Source of the DNA: Portulaca oleracea
Lineage: Eukaryota; Streptophyta; Magnoliopsida; Caryophyllales; Portulacaceae
Reading direction: 5' to 3'
Assembly (NCBI GenBank): GCA_029582165.1
Contig: CM055875.1
Span: forward strand, 7,501-71,500
Length of the DNA stretch: 64,000 bases
Position numbers and translations under genes: made by a program. Within the stretch, counting starts at the first letter, position 1, and every line of letters begins with the position of its first letter. Positions 10,975-22,655 of the stretch are shown here, piece by piece. Under the pieces are notes generated by a model. The model saw nothing but the letters and a program-made list of their open reading frames with translations, had not been told where the DNA came from and did no database searches.

Positions 10975-12030
10975 TAACAGACTCGACACCTACATGCTGA
11001 CACTCAAAGGACTCACCCACTTCTTGGGAGTGCATGATCTAACTGGCTAGCTCTATATGGACCTAACAATAGAACATCATAAAGGGCCGAATAAACTCAA
11101 ATATAGTGAGCTATTCATAAGTTGGAAAGCACAAGTCAGTGTTTCTCAATTCGGATGGGCCAAATCCACATGCCGACCGTTTCTAGGAGAATCTGGAACT
11201 TGTCACAACAAACTCAGACAGCTTGAGTTATATTGGCTATTATGCGGACTAGAATAATGTTCGATTGGACGAACGACATATGATTTTTGAGATACTTTTA
11301 TTTATTTATATTTATTATTGACTCAAGGAAACTGGATATTGTAAAGAATTGAATAAAGCCAACAATAGGTGGGTTTTAATTGGTTTATAGGCTTAATTGG
11401 TAAATCCAATATGGTTGGCCCTAACAACGGGCCGACCATAAATGTGATGGATTCAATAATTAAATCTATAAATTAATTTACTCAAGCTTAGTGACTATTG
11501 TGCAGTTTAAGACGGTATCCACTAACTTTGTTTAGATTTTAGTCAAATTTCAGACCTTCGTTAAGAGAGCATCGTAAAGGGCCAAATAATATCATCAAAG
11601 GCGAGTTAAGTTTCGTTTTTTGAAATAAAGTAATCAACCTTTGTACATAAATGGGTCCGACCACTGGGTTAACCATAATGTTTGAGGTTGGTTGTCCTAA
11701 CTGATAAACAATTCTTTTCTCAGCCTAATGAACTTTATATGAACTAGAAGGAAGCCCCTAAACTAAAGTTGACTCTTTTGATACAAAGAAAGGGGAAGGG
11801 AAACACATATACACATAGCATACAACACGAGGGGTATCCTAAACCAAGGCTTTATATTCATGGATTACTAAAGTTGGGATTAGACAAGGTACCAAATGTT
11901 GTCACCTCGGTGCACTTGTCATATATAGGATTTATAGGTAAAGTGTGTAAGGTGTTGCTTGTCGGATTTCAAGGAAGCACCTGGGAGTATAACATGGGTG
12001 AGAAGAGAATTGTTTCGAAGCGCTACTTAA
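10975..12030. other. Probable 5' internal leader of Tat-like copy 1, non-coding
   Basis: It lies between gag and the second LTR on the minus strand, where a 5' leader would be. Phrases such as CAT-CATAAAGGGCCGAATAA and GGGTCCGACCACTGGGTTAACC recur in diverged form (near 11078, 11430, 11570, 11650). No clear primer site or gene was found. Confidence 0.35.
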
Positions 12031-13351
12031 TGACCGGGAGCTGACTAAGGTTGCTTAATCCTTAAATAAAGATATTTTTATTTTTGTGAAATTCGTTTTC
12101 GAGAGAGACTTTTATTTATTTAATAGTCAATTTTTATTATTCTCATACTTGTAATTATATCTACAAATATTTTCACATAAAGTCTGATTCGAACCCGAGC
12201 CAAATAGGCATCCTAAGGGTCGACAAGACCAACAGAAAATATCCAGAAAAAATCAAAGGCTGCATAGCCTATGATTTTTTCTATGGTATTTTCTCTTGAT
12301 TAGGCTTCGGATCAGAATATGGGTATATGTGAATTATTTTATAAATTCTTTCGACATAATAACATGTATGTTGGTTAATAAAAAGAGATAAAAACAAGAA
12401 AGAGTCGCTAGTCGATTTAAAGAAACTGACAAACCGGAAACAATAAAAAATGACTCCGGTCTACGAACTCGAATTCTATGTCCGAGGGAAAGGTTACGAA
12501 TTCGAGAATTAAAATCAAACTCTACTAAAATCAAACTTGAAATGAAATTGAGTGGAGAGAACTTTTAATAAATTTCATGAAATTAATATTTGAACATGCA
12601 AATGAAATAAAAGAATGACAAGTTCACAAAATAAATGTACAAATAAAACGTTTACATAATATAAACAAATTATTGCAACTTAAAGGATGAACGAACCTCA
12701 CTTGAAACTTCAGTAGCATGGATGGAAGATCTTTATGATGGATTCTTGATCGTGACTTGTTAATCGCTTGGAAGGAAGGCTTTTTTGGTGGTGGTGGTGG
12801 TGAAAGATGAATTCAATGAAGTAATATGGATGATAGTATAGAAGAAGGATGAAGTATGCGAGAGGTTTATGAGAGTAATGATGGAGAGAATAGAAAAGGA
12901 TGGATGATAGTAGAGAATTGAAGAGTGTGGATGATGATTGTTGGTGGGAATTATTGATGGTATTAGTTGATGAACATGAGTGAGAATGAGGGGGGTATTT
13001 ATAGGTGGGGAAGGGAGGTGATGGAATAGAAGGGAATAAACATGATCCACCAATCATGCTCCTCTAATATCATAATCTCCCATTAAAGTCATTTGATTAT
13101 GGGATAACATGAGATTAGGAGAGTGTATGATTGTGGGGATTGCATGGATTCTATCTCACACGGATTGATAACATGGTATGGATACCTGGATGTGTTTGAA
13201 TTCTCACACGAATTGATGACATGGAGTGGTTTTTTTTTTGTATTTTTGGGTTTTTTTTTTTTTTATATTCTTGCCTTTTGACTTTTGCATGCTATTTTAT
13301 TGCATATGCACAATTTATCTAAAATATCTATTACAAAATCCAGTGTCTATA
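12031..13351 (-). mobile_element. LTR of Tat-like element, shared between copies 1 and 2
   Basis: It is homologous to 145-1701: the shared GACTAAGG-TTGCTTAATCC start on the plus strand, the TACGAACTCGAATTC block, the TATTTATAG TATA box (near 12995-13003) and the minus-strand start TATAGACACTGG at 13351. It sits 5' of the gag at 9-10.4 kb and 3' of a second set of internal sequences (13352-16727), all on the minus strand. It therefore serves as 5' LTR of copy 1 and 3' LTR of copy 2, as expected after unequal recombination. Only one degenerate GGCC dyad (near 12257) remains. Confidence 0.55.
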
Positions 13352-13372
13352 GAGAGCCCCCACTTCGATAGA
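13352..13372 (-). other. Polypurine tract of Tat-like copy 2
   Basis: The minus strand reads TATCGAAGTGGGGGCTCTC next to the LTR boundary, matching 1702-1722. Confidence 0.55.
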
Positions 13373-13436
13373 GTCCGAATAGGAGAAGGTCAAAGTAGCC
13401 TGAGATACTGTCTGCTTGACGTTTGACTGGAAGATA

Positions 13437-14045
13437 GGCCGGTGCTCTTTTATGTGGAGACCGGAAGGTGGATGCTGTTGGTGCTCTTTTATGTGGCGAG
13501 CGGAAGGTGAATGTTGTCGGTGCTCGTTTATGTCGTGACCGGAAGGTGAATGCTGTCGGTGCTCTTTAATGTGGCGACCGGAAGGTGGATGCTGTCGGTG
13601 CTCGTTTATGTGGCGACCAAAAGGTGGATGCTGTCGGTGCTCTTGGCGACCGGAAGGTGGATGTTGTCGGTGCTCTTTTATGTGGCAACCGGAAGGTGGA
13701 TACTGTCGGTGCTCTTTTATGTGGCGACCAGAAGGTGGATGACATCGATGTTCTCTTATGTGGCGACCGAAGGGTGGATGCTATTGGTGCTCTTTAATGT
13801 GGCGACCGGAAGAAGGATGATGCCAGTGCTATTTTATGTGGCGATCAAAGGGTGGATGTTGTCAGTGCTCTTTTATGTGGCGACCGGAAGGTGGATGACG
13901 TTGGTGCTCTTTTATGTGGCGATCGGAAGAGGGATGATGTCGGTGCTCTTTTATGTGGCGACAGGAGGGTGGATGTTGTCGGTGCTCTTTTATGTGGCGA
14001 CCGGAAGGTGGATGAACGTCAGTGCTCTTTTATGTGGCAGCTGGA
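13437..14045. repeat. 39-bp tandem repeat, about 15 units
   Basis: Units contain GGCGACCGGAAGGTGGATG followed by CTGTCGGTGCTC and TTTTATGTG. The predominant unit is 39 bp, a multiple of three, so an open frame of 175 codons with a 13-residue periodic translation appears by chance. It occupies the same site as the 1855-2290 array in copy 1. I do not regard it as a gene. Confidence 0.85.
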
Positions 14046-14224
14046 AGATGATGTTCCGATTTTCCCAATGTCAGTGATGGTAATGGTTCCGTGCACCGAA
14101 ACCAAAGCAAAATGTTAGATCATTTTGAACAATGGCTGGAGATATAGAGAATTACCTATCTGGATGATTTATCGCAGCTGATCCGAACTCCCCCTCTCCT
14201 TTATTTCTATCAATGTCCCAGTCT

Positions 14225-14700
14225 CTCCCGGTGTCGATGATGCCTTACATATTTCCCCGATGCGGATCGAATTATCTCGATGTTGATGGTGCCCAACAGA
14301 TTTTCCCGAGGCAGATCGGATTTTCCCGATGTAGATGATCCCCTACGGATTTTCCTAATATTGATGGTGCCCAACGGGTTTTCCCAAAGCGGGTCGTATT
14401 TTCCAAATGTTGAGGATCCCCAATGAATTCTCCCGAGGCAGATCGGATGTTCCCGATGTTGATGGTGGTTCCCAACAAATTTTCCCGAGGCGGATCGGAT
14501 TTTCCCCATGTTGATGAAGCCCACCGGAATTTCCCGAGGCAGATCATATTTACCCAATGTTGATGGTGGTGCCCAACGGATTTTCCCGAGGCGGATCAGA
14601 TTTTCTCGATGTTAAAGATGCCTAACGGATTTTCCCGAGACAAATCAGACTTTCTCGATGTTGATGATGTCCAACGGATTTTCCCGATGGAGATGATTGT
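14225..14700. repeat. About 50-bp TTTTCCCGA tandem repeat
   Basis: Roughly ten imperfect units, each with GATGTTGATGGTGCCCAACG, then GATTTTCCCGAGGCGGATCG and another TTTTCCC. This is the intact counterpart of the array split in copy 1 (2385-2491 plus 6632-6716). Confidence 0.8.
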
Positions 14701-16727
14701 GTTGGTGACGTCCATGGCAACTTTTGTTGCTAGAAGATCATCATGAGGATGAGTTTTGGACAATAGTCGCTTGAATTGGATGGATATCATTCAGAGTGTG
14801 ATTAGAACTCCATCTAATCTTGCTCTATATGGTTAGTAGTCGAGTCTGGGCCTCTGTGTGAGATGAATTTCTTCTTTTCTCGAAGAGGATGCATGCGCTT
14901 GGTCTTTTAGACTCTAGACTCTTATGCACTTATGCATGATTGTTGACTTTATGCATGACCTCTTGATGTAATGCAACGACTAGGAGAAAATGCACATGAA
15001 CGGTATTTTACAATGCATGTGACTCAATATGCAGACAGCCCCCAATGCCAAGACTAGGACGATGATTCCCTAAGTGTCAGAGCAACTTGACATGCAATTT
15101 CAGGACAGTGCTGGATAGGTGAGGCTTGTGATGAGGCATGATGATGAAGGCGTTATCTTGGATGACTTGTCTTGTACCCTTGCTTCCTTGGTTCATTGTT
15201 GAGATAGGTAGAGCACCTTTGCAGGTTATGTGATGGTTAGGGGAGCCCCCAGTTCAAATGAACTCTTCTCTTAAGTCGGATGTTGTTTGCAATTAGCCAT
15301 TGATGTGGCTGATTTCTTGTCCTTATGGATGGGCCTCGCTCAGATCTTCTGAGAACGAGCCTCGAAATATTAAATCTCGCACTTGCACTAATGACTCAGT
15401 CAAAAAGCTTTGGTGGTATGGGTAGATGAAGAAGGTTGGCAAAAGAAAGGGTAAATCTGATGATGATCAGACGGCTTCATGAGGCACTTGATGAAAAGGA
15501 GATGATCGTGGGTCAATGGTCAAATTTGGGTTTGTCAGATTGACAGATGACCATGTTTCAGCTAAGGCTAGACGGATGGCAAGGGTTAAGTCGACTCATA
15601 GGAGAAGAGGCGAGAGATGGTCAAGATGGATTCGTGTCATACGAGAAGAGGTGGTTGGATATTCGAATGCGAATGTGATCCAAGTCTAACAGAAAGAAGG
15701 TTGAGGAATTATGATGGTGGGGATGTGAAAGAACTACAAAATCTATGGTTTACTCTCCTTTTGCCTAGCCTGCCCTGACGGGTTTTCAGGCTAACCTCTC
15801 TTATTCTCTCACTCTCCTTTTGACTAGCTTGGGATTCCAAGCTTGCCTCTTTTGTTCACTTTCTCTCCTTTTGCCTAGCTCAGGATTCCGAGCTAGCCTC
15901 TCTAATTTTTTTTCTCTCAAAGAACAAAATTTTGTGACAAAGGATGCTCCTTGAATTGTAGTGGTCGGGCCTGAAAGAGGTTCTCATATGTATCCGATGT
16001 GGAATCAGGCCAATTGTAGTTCATAAGGTCCAGCTCCAAAGGATTGGTGCCTCGAGGAGGGCTTGGTGAGGTAGGCTTTGTGGATGGTTATGGATGCAAA
16101 GGTATGATGACGATGTTAAGGCTTGGGGCGCAAAGCTTGAGAACAATTTGGGAGGTTTATGAACGATTTTCGGTGTGCATGACTATTAGCTCCGTCTCCA
16201 GATTCTCAATCTGTTTTTTTTTTTTCCTTCCTCTTCTTCTCTTTGTTTTTTTTCTCTCTTTTTTTCATCCTTTTTTTTTCATCCTTTTTTTTCTCTTTTT
16301 TTTTTCGCTTCCTTATTCTTCTTTTTTTTTTTGTATGCTTCGAGATATGGACGACCCAAATGGGGTTTACTCTCCCAGCACAGGTTTCTCATACGCAAAC
16401 AAAGTGCTTAAGGGACATGAGTGTCGTACCACTCATGCCGGCCCATGTTGGTGGACCAACTAAGAACTCTCTTCTTTTTTCTTTTTTCGACTTTCTTCTC
16501 AATCGGATTGACTCATGTCTGTCTTTTTTATGATATGAGTCATAACACACCTTCTGGCTTTGGGGTAGATAAGGATTGCTCATGAGGAGAATGATCGGGT
16601 TGGTCGACGCCAAGGGTTTTCGAACGACGACTGTAATGAATGATGCAAAGAGGGATGATGGGAGCTTGGGGTAGATGTTATTGAGATAGGGAAGGTAACA
16701 GGTGATACGAATGCTGGTGTGGGTGGT
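14701..16727 (-). mobile_element. Non-coding internal region of Tat-like copy 2
   Basis: It is co-linear with 6717-8520 of copy 1 (for example the GTATTTTACAATGCATGTGAC phrase near 15002). It includes the pyrimidine run at about 16210-16335 and the conserved block at 16357-16467. It stops abruptly at 16727, where a TGTAGACACC sequence begins. Confidence 0.6.
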
Positions 16728-17581
16728 TGTAGACACCGGGATTTGGCACATTAAATATATAGCATTCCTATATAAAAATGAAGCAAAAATAAACAAGAAG
16801 AAGTCGGTCGATAAGCTAAATCAGACACCGGATTTCAGCATATACTTTCAAATGTAATTTTTATTATTTCTTTTTTTTATGTATTTTTAGTTAGAAAATT
16901 AGGAAATAAGGAAAATAAGGGAAGCCAAAGCCGGAAGACTTGATCGCATGCATTCTACATGCACAAGTTTACGTGAGGAATTGCATGCACAACTTTTACG
17001 TAATTAAAATGATAAACTCATTCATGCATACCATGCATGAGCTACGTAAAGGTGTCATGCAAAGAAGCTCCAAGAGGTCTCAAGTTCAAAGCCTAGCAAA
17101 AGCATCCAAAAAACATCAAATAAACATCAAATAAAGCTCCTACCGTCTAAGTGTGAATAGGGGACAAGGGAGCAATTTGAGCGCATAAAAAAAACATACG
17201 TTGTTTGAAACACTATGGAGGAGGATTTTATCTAGTGTTGTCCAATTAAAAGAAAAAAAAACACTTAGTAAATCTTCCCTCCTCAATAAAATGATTTCCC
17301 TACCAAAACCTTAACAATAATATCTAAAGTTTAACGATGATTTTATTTACGAAATTAAAATAATAAGGAGACTAAAAATAAAATGGGGAGGTGGAATAAA
17401 TTGAAATTAAAATAAATTAGGAAATGAAAAGGTATGATAAAAATATTATTATTATTCTTAATAATATCTCCAAATCGGTCGACTTGATAAAATTTGGCCA
17501 GGTAAGTAAACCGAATATTCTGGGAGTAATTTGAGCAGCTGTAATTGTTACTTAACTAATTTATACATATAACATACTAGA

Positions 17582-17622
<41 letters not shown>

Positions 17623-17732
17623 CGGTCGTTGCTCTGCTCGAGTCTTGCAAAAACACAAACGATTAGCTTGAAATGAAATGCACGATTTAGTTAATTTAAA
17701 CTCATTATCTTGGGTTAGGGTCGGGTTATTAC
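16728..17732 (+). mobile_element. Putative Tat-type LTR or LTR remnant
   Basis: It starts TGTAGACACCGGGATTTGGC at the break in Tat-like copy 2 and could end at GGGTCGGGTTATTACA (17732), end sequences typical of Tat-type LTRs. No target duplication is visible (GTGGT versus CCTAT) and no second copy lies in the window, so this is a proposal from the ends only. It includes an (AT)n run at 17585-17621. Confidence 0.35.
17585..17621. repeat. (AT)n microsatellite
   Basis: An uninterrupted AT dinucleotide run of about 37 bp. Confidence 0.95.
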
Positions 17733-18805
17733 ACCTATCATGATAGAGTGCCCCAAAGCACCACAAACTACTCCTGCTTCACGCTCCTTTCCTCTCTCCT
17801 TACCCAATAGGCCTTCTCTTGACTTGCACTACAATGACGATGGCAACATCTTGGGTTTTAGTGCTTTATGAGTGCTCCCTATCGTTGAACAAGGTGATGA
17901 CGGGTTGTAACCGCCCATAAAGAACCCTCCAGATGAGCAATTCTTCGATGGATATGTGAAGGAGTTCAACATGCTCATGCAAGGCGAGATACACACGATG
18001 AACTACTTGAGACACACATCTATGCCCTCATTCTTCAATATGGAAAGCACCCTTCTATGTGGCGTCGGTTTTGGAGTGCAACTCCGCATTGACCATCAAA
18101 GAAAACCCATCCCAGGATCCCGGTTTTGGTAGGCGCCTTGCTTCTGACTCCCAAGTATCCTCTTTTCAAGAAGAGGAGTATGGCGTATATCGGGATGGGA
18201 CGCACCAAATCCAAATCACAAGTGACTCGCCCTCCCAAGACCCCAAAGGCGTGTATACGTATTTTCCTTTCAAAATGGGTGCGGGAGGCACTTCAAAGAG
18301 CAGCTCAGACCAAGGGATGTTGCTTGTGGTCCTCAACAGGAAAATTCATGAGCCTCATAAGGCTCTTGGGATTCCTTTGGCACAAATAAGGCAAGGAAGT
18401 CAAACTTGACTTCCTTTTAGGCTCCAAACTGTCAAGATCAACCTCAAGGGTATTTTGGGTATTTTTCGCCCATGGAGCGACCACCCGGGATGTTTTGGAT
18501 CCTTTGGGCTATCTAGGGTGATGATGATCATTCATGTCAAGCATGGGTCAAGTTGGAAGATCACCCAAGGGAAAAGATAAAAGTTAGATGAAACTGGGCA
18601 AAGAAAAGACTTGTCGTCACTCTTTACACCATAACTCATTCAATATAGCTTCGTTGGACTTGAGATTTGCGGAGCTTAAATTACACATTGACAACTTTCC
18701 ATCGGTATTGTACAAGGTCAAATCAGAGTTCTGATGAAGAATATATGCATTTTTTAAGTTTCGTAGAAAAATTGCCCAACCGGTAGTACGCCTGTGAGAA
18801 CCTAG
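17733..18805. other. Unassigned sequence
   Basis: Overlapping frames of 87-116 codons at about 18059-18409 do not match any family I recognise and show no convincing motif. The stretch leads into the orphan dyad array and may be part of an unrecognised LTR element. Confidence 0.3.
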
Positions 18806-19133
18806 GTCTCGGCTGCAACAACAGTGTCACGACCCCGACGCTTCCCCCAGATGCCTTGAAGTTGGAGAACTGAGTTACTCCCCTGCCATATTGAGTCATG
18901 CCCTTGACATATAGTGTCGTACCCCTGATGCGCTAGGTCGCGACCGCGACAAGGAGAAGTTTTTGTTCCAGAATCGCCTTAGGCCACACCCACAATCTAT
19001 TGTGTCGCGGCCACAACCCCTTTATGGTCAGGACTGCAACATAGTGGTCGCCCCCGTGACCTTGTTCACGACCACTTCTTTCCCACATTCCCGAACAAGG
19101 TCACGCCCACGACGTGCCTCGTCACGCCATGAC
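18806..19133. repeat. Orphan array of GTCGCG-type dyads at about 21-bp spacing
   Basis: Degenerate copies of GTCGCGACCGCGAC (best copy 18937-18950). Four successive 14-bp words are centred at 18880.5, 18901.5, 18922.5 and 18943.5, exactly 21 bp apart. Further words at 18812.5/18832.5, 19010.5/19033.5/19053.5 and 19106.5/19127 are 20-23 bp apart. The motif and geometry resemble the U3 arrays of the Athila-like LTRs, especially element C, so this is probably the remnant of another LTR. Confidence 0.55.
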
Positions 19134-19490
19134 AAAATTGGGAAATCAGGATTTCCATATGGTTTTCCCACTTTTGTTTCTCCCCAGTTTGTGTATTTCC
19201 CTTTTTGCTCCTGCCCTTTTGTTATGTAAAGTCATTAATTTAATAAGCTCTTTTGCAATTACACACTTCAGGATCCTTCAACATCAATGCCACCATAAAT
19301 ATGTGGCATTTAGGAGGAAGAAAATATCGAATGCTTATGAATGAAAATAGAGCAAGCATTGGCTTTCTCCTTCCCTTCCAAAGTTTTATTTACTTTATCC
19401 ATTTCATGAATGATGGTACTGCAAGCCTTCCTTTTGTACAATTAGAAGTGGTTTTCCTTTATCAAATTCTTGGTGAGTTGTAGTTATTGG

Positions 19491-20062
19491 TAGGGGTGGG
19501 CGCGGATCGGATAACCGATCCGAGCATAAAAATGGATCGGATAATCGGAAAGTCGGATAGTTAATTTCCCGATCCGTATTTGATCCATAAATTACGGATA
19601 ACCGCATTTTTGGTTAACCGAATTGTCGGATTATAAATTTTGTGATCCGCATCTGATCCAAAAGTCATGGTTAACCGAGTTTTTGGATCAGATAACGGAT
19701 TATCCATGGGGCAGTGGGCAAGACGAGAAACAGAAAACACAAACACAATGACATTATATATTTTAAGTGTGAAGACTGAAGAGACGTAGGACTTGGGAGA
19801 CTAAAGGAGTAAATAGGCCGCCTGAGAATCGTACTGGGAGTAAATACTATGGCGTGCAAAAGTGTAAATAAAAGTATGTTGATAAAAGTCAGATTTTCAG
19901 ATATCCGAAATTTTTATTTTCCGATCCGTGATCCGAAGAAAAATAGCGAATCGGATATCCGATCCAAGAAAATAAAAAATTATCCACTAATTATCCGTTT
20001 TTCCGGATCGGATTTTCGGATAATTGGATCGGATCTCGGATTTTGGATATTGTGCCCACCTA
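19491..20062. mobile_element. hAT-like non-autonomous element with GGATCGGAT repeats
   Basis: The ends TAGGGGTGGGC and GTGGGCACAAT-type (plus strand GTGCCCACCTAA) form a short imperfect inverted repeat of the hAT kind. Both subterminal regions are packed with variants of GGATCGGATA and its complement, as in hAT elements where the transposase binds subterminal repeats. The middle (about 19720-19890) is unique. I could not find a clean 8-bp target duplication, so the limits are approximate. Confidence 0.5.
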
Positions 20063-21283
20063 AGTCCTTTATCCGAAGTCCATGTCGAGTTCAAGGTATT
20101 TTTGCAGGTTTTAAATCATCATCCTAAATCTTCTCCCACTCAAACAAAATTAAATTCCACCGCGGTACTCTCTAAGAGTCCTAATTTGATTCATATACTC
20201 AGAATTTTTGTTAAGCTAGTTCTATATTTGTGATAAGGTTCAGTAGGACTGTAGGAATAGGAATATTAAAAAGATAACGGATAAATAAAGATATGTACCG
20301 CAGAAACAATCACGGAGAAATGCAAAGATGTTTACAGTTCTCAATCTTTCCTTCACTTTCATCTAATTTCTTCATAAACAGAAGTATCGTCATTTAAGGA
20401 AAAAAAGGGATAACAATATTTGAAAAAATCATACAGCACGGGTGAGGTGGGTAATTCATGTGCAAATAATGAGACCTTCCGTGCAGCAATGCAGCGGAAT
20501 GTATCCCACTATATGTACAACAGACTCAACTAAATGATAGTTACCCCATGAGTCTCAGGCAGTTCTAAAAGACCTCCATTGCAAAAACATGGGTTAGTTA
20601 ATGCTTTTAGATTCTGACACTTACCTATGATTAAAGGAGCAGGTAACTAACTCATACTAGGCCTGCATTCCGGATTCTGGCCGGAGGAGGAAAAGAATCC
20701 CAGACTTAAGCAAATCGGGGACTAAAGCAACCTTAACTCATAACAGCAAAAACGAGGTCCGCTCATCCAACATCTGATATGGTAGGGGCGGCAAGGAAAG
20801 AATGGAACTGTCTGATCCGCTCAGGGAACTAAGTAGAGGCAGATCTTTACTTCATAGCATGTCCCCGCTCTCACTTAGACTTTCTAAGTCTAACAGATCT
20901 GGGAGGAATGAAATAAGTAGTAAATATAATAAATAAGTAATAAGGCTTCTTATGCTGGCCATACAGAGGCAGAAGCCAGAGAGTTAAGATAAGACTAGAA
21001 GACCGAGATTCCGCTTTCGAACTCTTAGCAATCCCGGATTGAAGGATTGATATTGACTTTGACTGGGAGGTAGTGTTTAGTCTTGACAAAAGGAAATCCC
21101 CATGCTCCAGACGCACTAAGCAGTACTAAGAAGTACTAGGATTCTTGAATACTAAGAGTATTCTCAAGTATGGCCATTTATATTAACAAGAACCACGACT
21201 TAAGCCATGACTTCATTCCACTATGAATATGTACCACCTTGGCATCAAAATGGACCGATGCCTCAGCTATCTTCTTGCTGGCC
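20063..21283. other. Spacer downstream of the PPR remnant, nothing recognised
   Basis: There is no convincing ORF, RNA gene or repeat boundary. A 70-codon minus-strand frame overlapping the PPR 3' end (21390-21178) is not PPR-like. The PPR reading frame loses family similarity within a few dozen bases of the left side. Confidence 0.4.
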
Positions 21284-22534
21284 TCATTTGATGAAGATAT
21301 TTTCAATTTCTGCCCCTTCTTGTTGGGATCTGTCACCAGCCCATAGCTCAAACATACAAATATAGTGTTCCAAAACAGGCAATATACCACAAGTTTCAGT
21401 CATGTATTTGAAGTACTCTAAACCTTCATCTACCTTTTGCATCTGTACACAAGCACTCAAAACCGCAACAAATGTGATCGCATCAGGAGCTATGTTTTCC
21501 TCCATCATCCGCTCAAAAAGCGTCAATGCTTCCTCCCCACACCCATGTACGCCCAAGCTGGTAATCATAGAATTCCAAGTAGCTAAGCTCCTCTTTTCCA
21601 TCATCTCAAATACCTTTCTTGCCTCACCTAAACTACCACACTTACTATACATGTCAACAAGTGCTGTTCCCAGATATACCCCTAATTCAAACCCATTCTT
21701 CAAAGCATAGTCGTGAATCCAAGCACCCAACTGAATACTGCTCAGCTGTGTAGATGCTCTTAGTAAACAAACGAGGGTGAACTCATTTGGTTTCACTCCA
21801 TACGCCTGCATTTCAGAGAACAATTCAAAAGCATATTGAGGACTCCCATTCCCAACATACCCATTGATCATCACTGTCCAAGAAACCACATTCCTCTCAG
21901 GCATTTGATCAAACAGCCTTCTAGCAGAGTCCAGTTCTCCAAAGGAAACAAACCCAGCAAGCATAGTTGTCCATGAAACAACATTTCTCATAGACATTTT
22001 GTCGAACACCTGACGCGCAAGCCCCAACTCACCGCATTTCAAATACATATCCATGAGGGCATTCTTAACGAAAATATCGGTAGCAGAATAACCTGTTTTG
22101 ACAGCGAGGGCATGAACTGTCTTGCCCATGTCTATAGTGCAGGCAACAGCACAAGCCTTAATGACGAAGGGAATGGTGAATTTATCAGGGGAGACTCCGG
22201 AGCAAAGCATTAGACGATAGAGAAAAAGAGCTTGATGGGAAATGTCATTGCTTGTGTGAGCCCTTATCATGAGATTCCAGGTGAAGGTTGATGGGCTCTG
22301 GATTTGGTTGAAGATTGAAGTGGCACAATCAATTCGACCGTAGTTAGCATAGAGGCTAAGAATTTTGGTAGAGAGGAGGCCATTGTAGGGGAGATTAGAT
22401 CGAATGAGCTTGGCGTGAATTTGAGTAAGTTGCTTGTAGCTGGTGCAGTGATGGAGGAGAGAGAGAGGATCGAAGGAACAGCAGAGGCATGAGGCCATTA
22501 AAGCATCCAACCCAACTCTGTTGCTACTGGCCAA
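21284..22534 (-). CDS. Pentatricopeptide-repeat protein, PLS class, 3'-truncated
   Basis: PPR proteins bind organelle RNA in a sequence-specific way, and PLS-class members commonly act in chloroplast or mitochondrial RNA editing or processing. The 416-residue intron-less frame has about ten consecutive PPR units from residue 50 on, recognisable from TWNLMIRAHTSND, NALMDMYLKCGELGLARQVF, NVVSWTTMLAGFVSFGELDS, NVVSWTVMINGYVGNG, TALVDMYSKCGSLGEARKVF and TWNSMITSLGVHGCGEEALT. Alternating P, L and S lengths indicate the PLS class. The frame reaches VLEHYICMFEL, where the family continues into the last repeats and the E region, but here it turns into about 20 unrelated residues and stops. Met1 fits; Met13 is an alternative. 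An (AT)n run lies about 75 bp upstream. It is the only host-like gene in the window and may no longer be functional. Confidence 0.8.
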   Translation of the reverse strand: MASSNRVGLDALMASCLCCSFDPLSLLHHCTSYKQLTQIHAKLIRSNLPYNGLLSTKILSLYANYGRIDCATSIFNQIQSPSTFTWNLMIRAHTSNDISHQALFLYRLMLCSGVSPDKFTIPFVIKACAVACTIDMGKTVHALAVKTGYSATDIFVKNALMDMYLKCGELGLARQVFDKMSMRNVVSWTTMLAGFVSFGELDSARRLFDQMPERNVVSWTVMINGYVGNGSPQYAFELFSEMQAYGVKPNEFTLVCLLRASTQLSSIQLGAWIHDYALKNGFELGVYLGTALVDMYSKCGSLGEARKVFEMMEKRSLATWNSMITSLGVHGCGEEALTLFERMMEENIAPDAITFVAVLSACVQMQKVDEGLEYFKYMTETCGILPVLEHYICMFELWAGDRSQQEGAEIENIFIK

Positions 22535-22605
22535 CAGAGCTAACTCATTTTTGCCCCGAGTGGATGAGGCTAAGGTTTTCCCTAGAAAAAAAACGGAACC
22601 GATGG

Positions 22606-22607
<2 letters not shown>

Positions 22608-22654
<47 letters not shown>
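22608..22654. repeat. (AT)n microsatellite upstream of the PPR gene
   Basis: A near-perfect AT run of about 46 bp, lying just upstream of the PPR start on the minus strand. The following 200 bases are AT-rich with no feature. Confidence 0.95.

Positions 22655-22655
<1 letters not shown>

Noticed and set aside
13550..14077. 175-codon open frame with a 13-residue periodic translation
   Set aside because: It arises because the underlying DNA repeat unit is 39 bp, a multiple of three. There is no start context or conserved domain, and the counterpart array in copy 1 does not keep the frame.
16728..17732. Intact solo LTR
   Set aside because: The ends look right but the five bases on either side differ, and no second copy is present, so it is reported only as a putative remnant.
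18059..18409. Possible gene of 87-116 codons
   Set aside because: Two overlapping frames compete, neither with a recognisable domain, and it lies among repeats. Not enough to call a gene.
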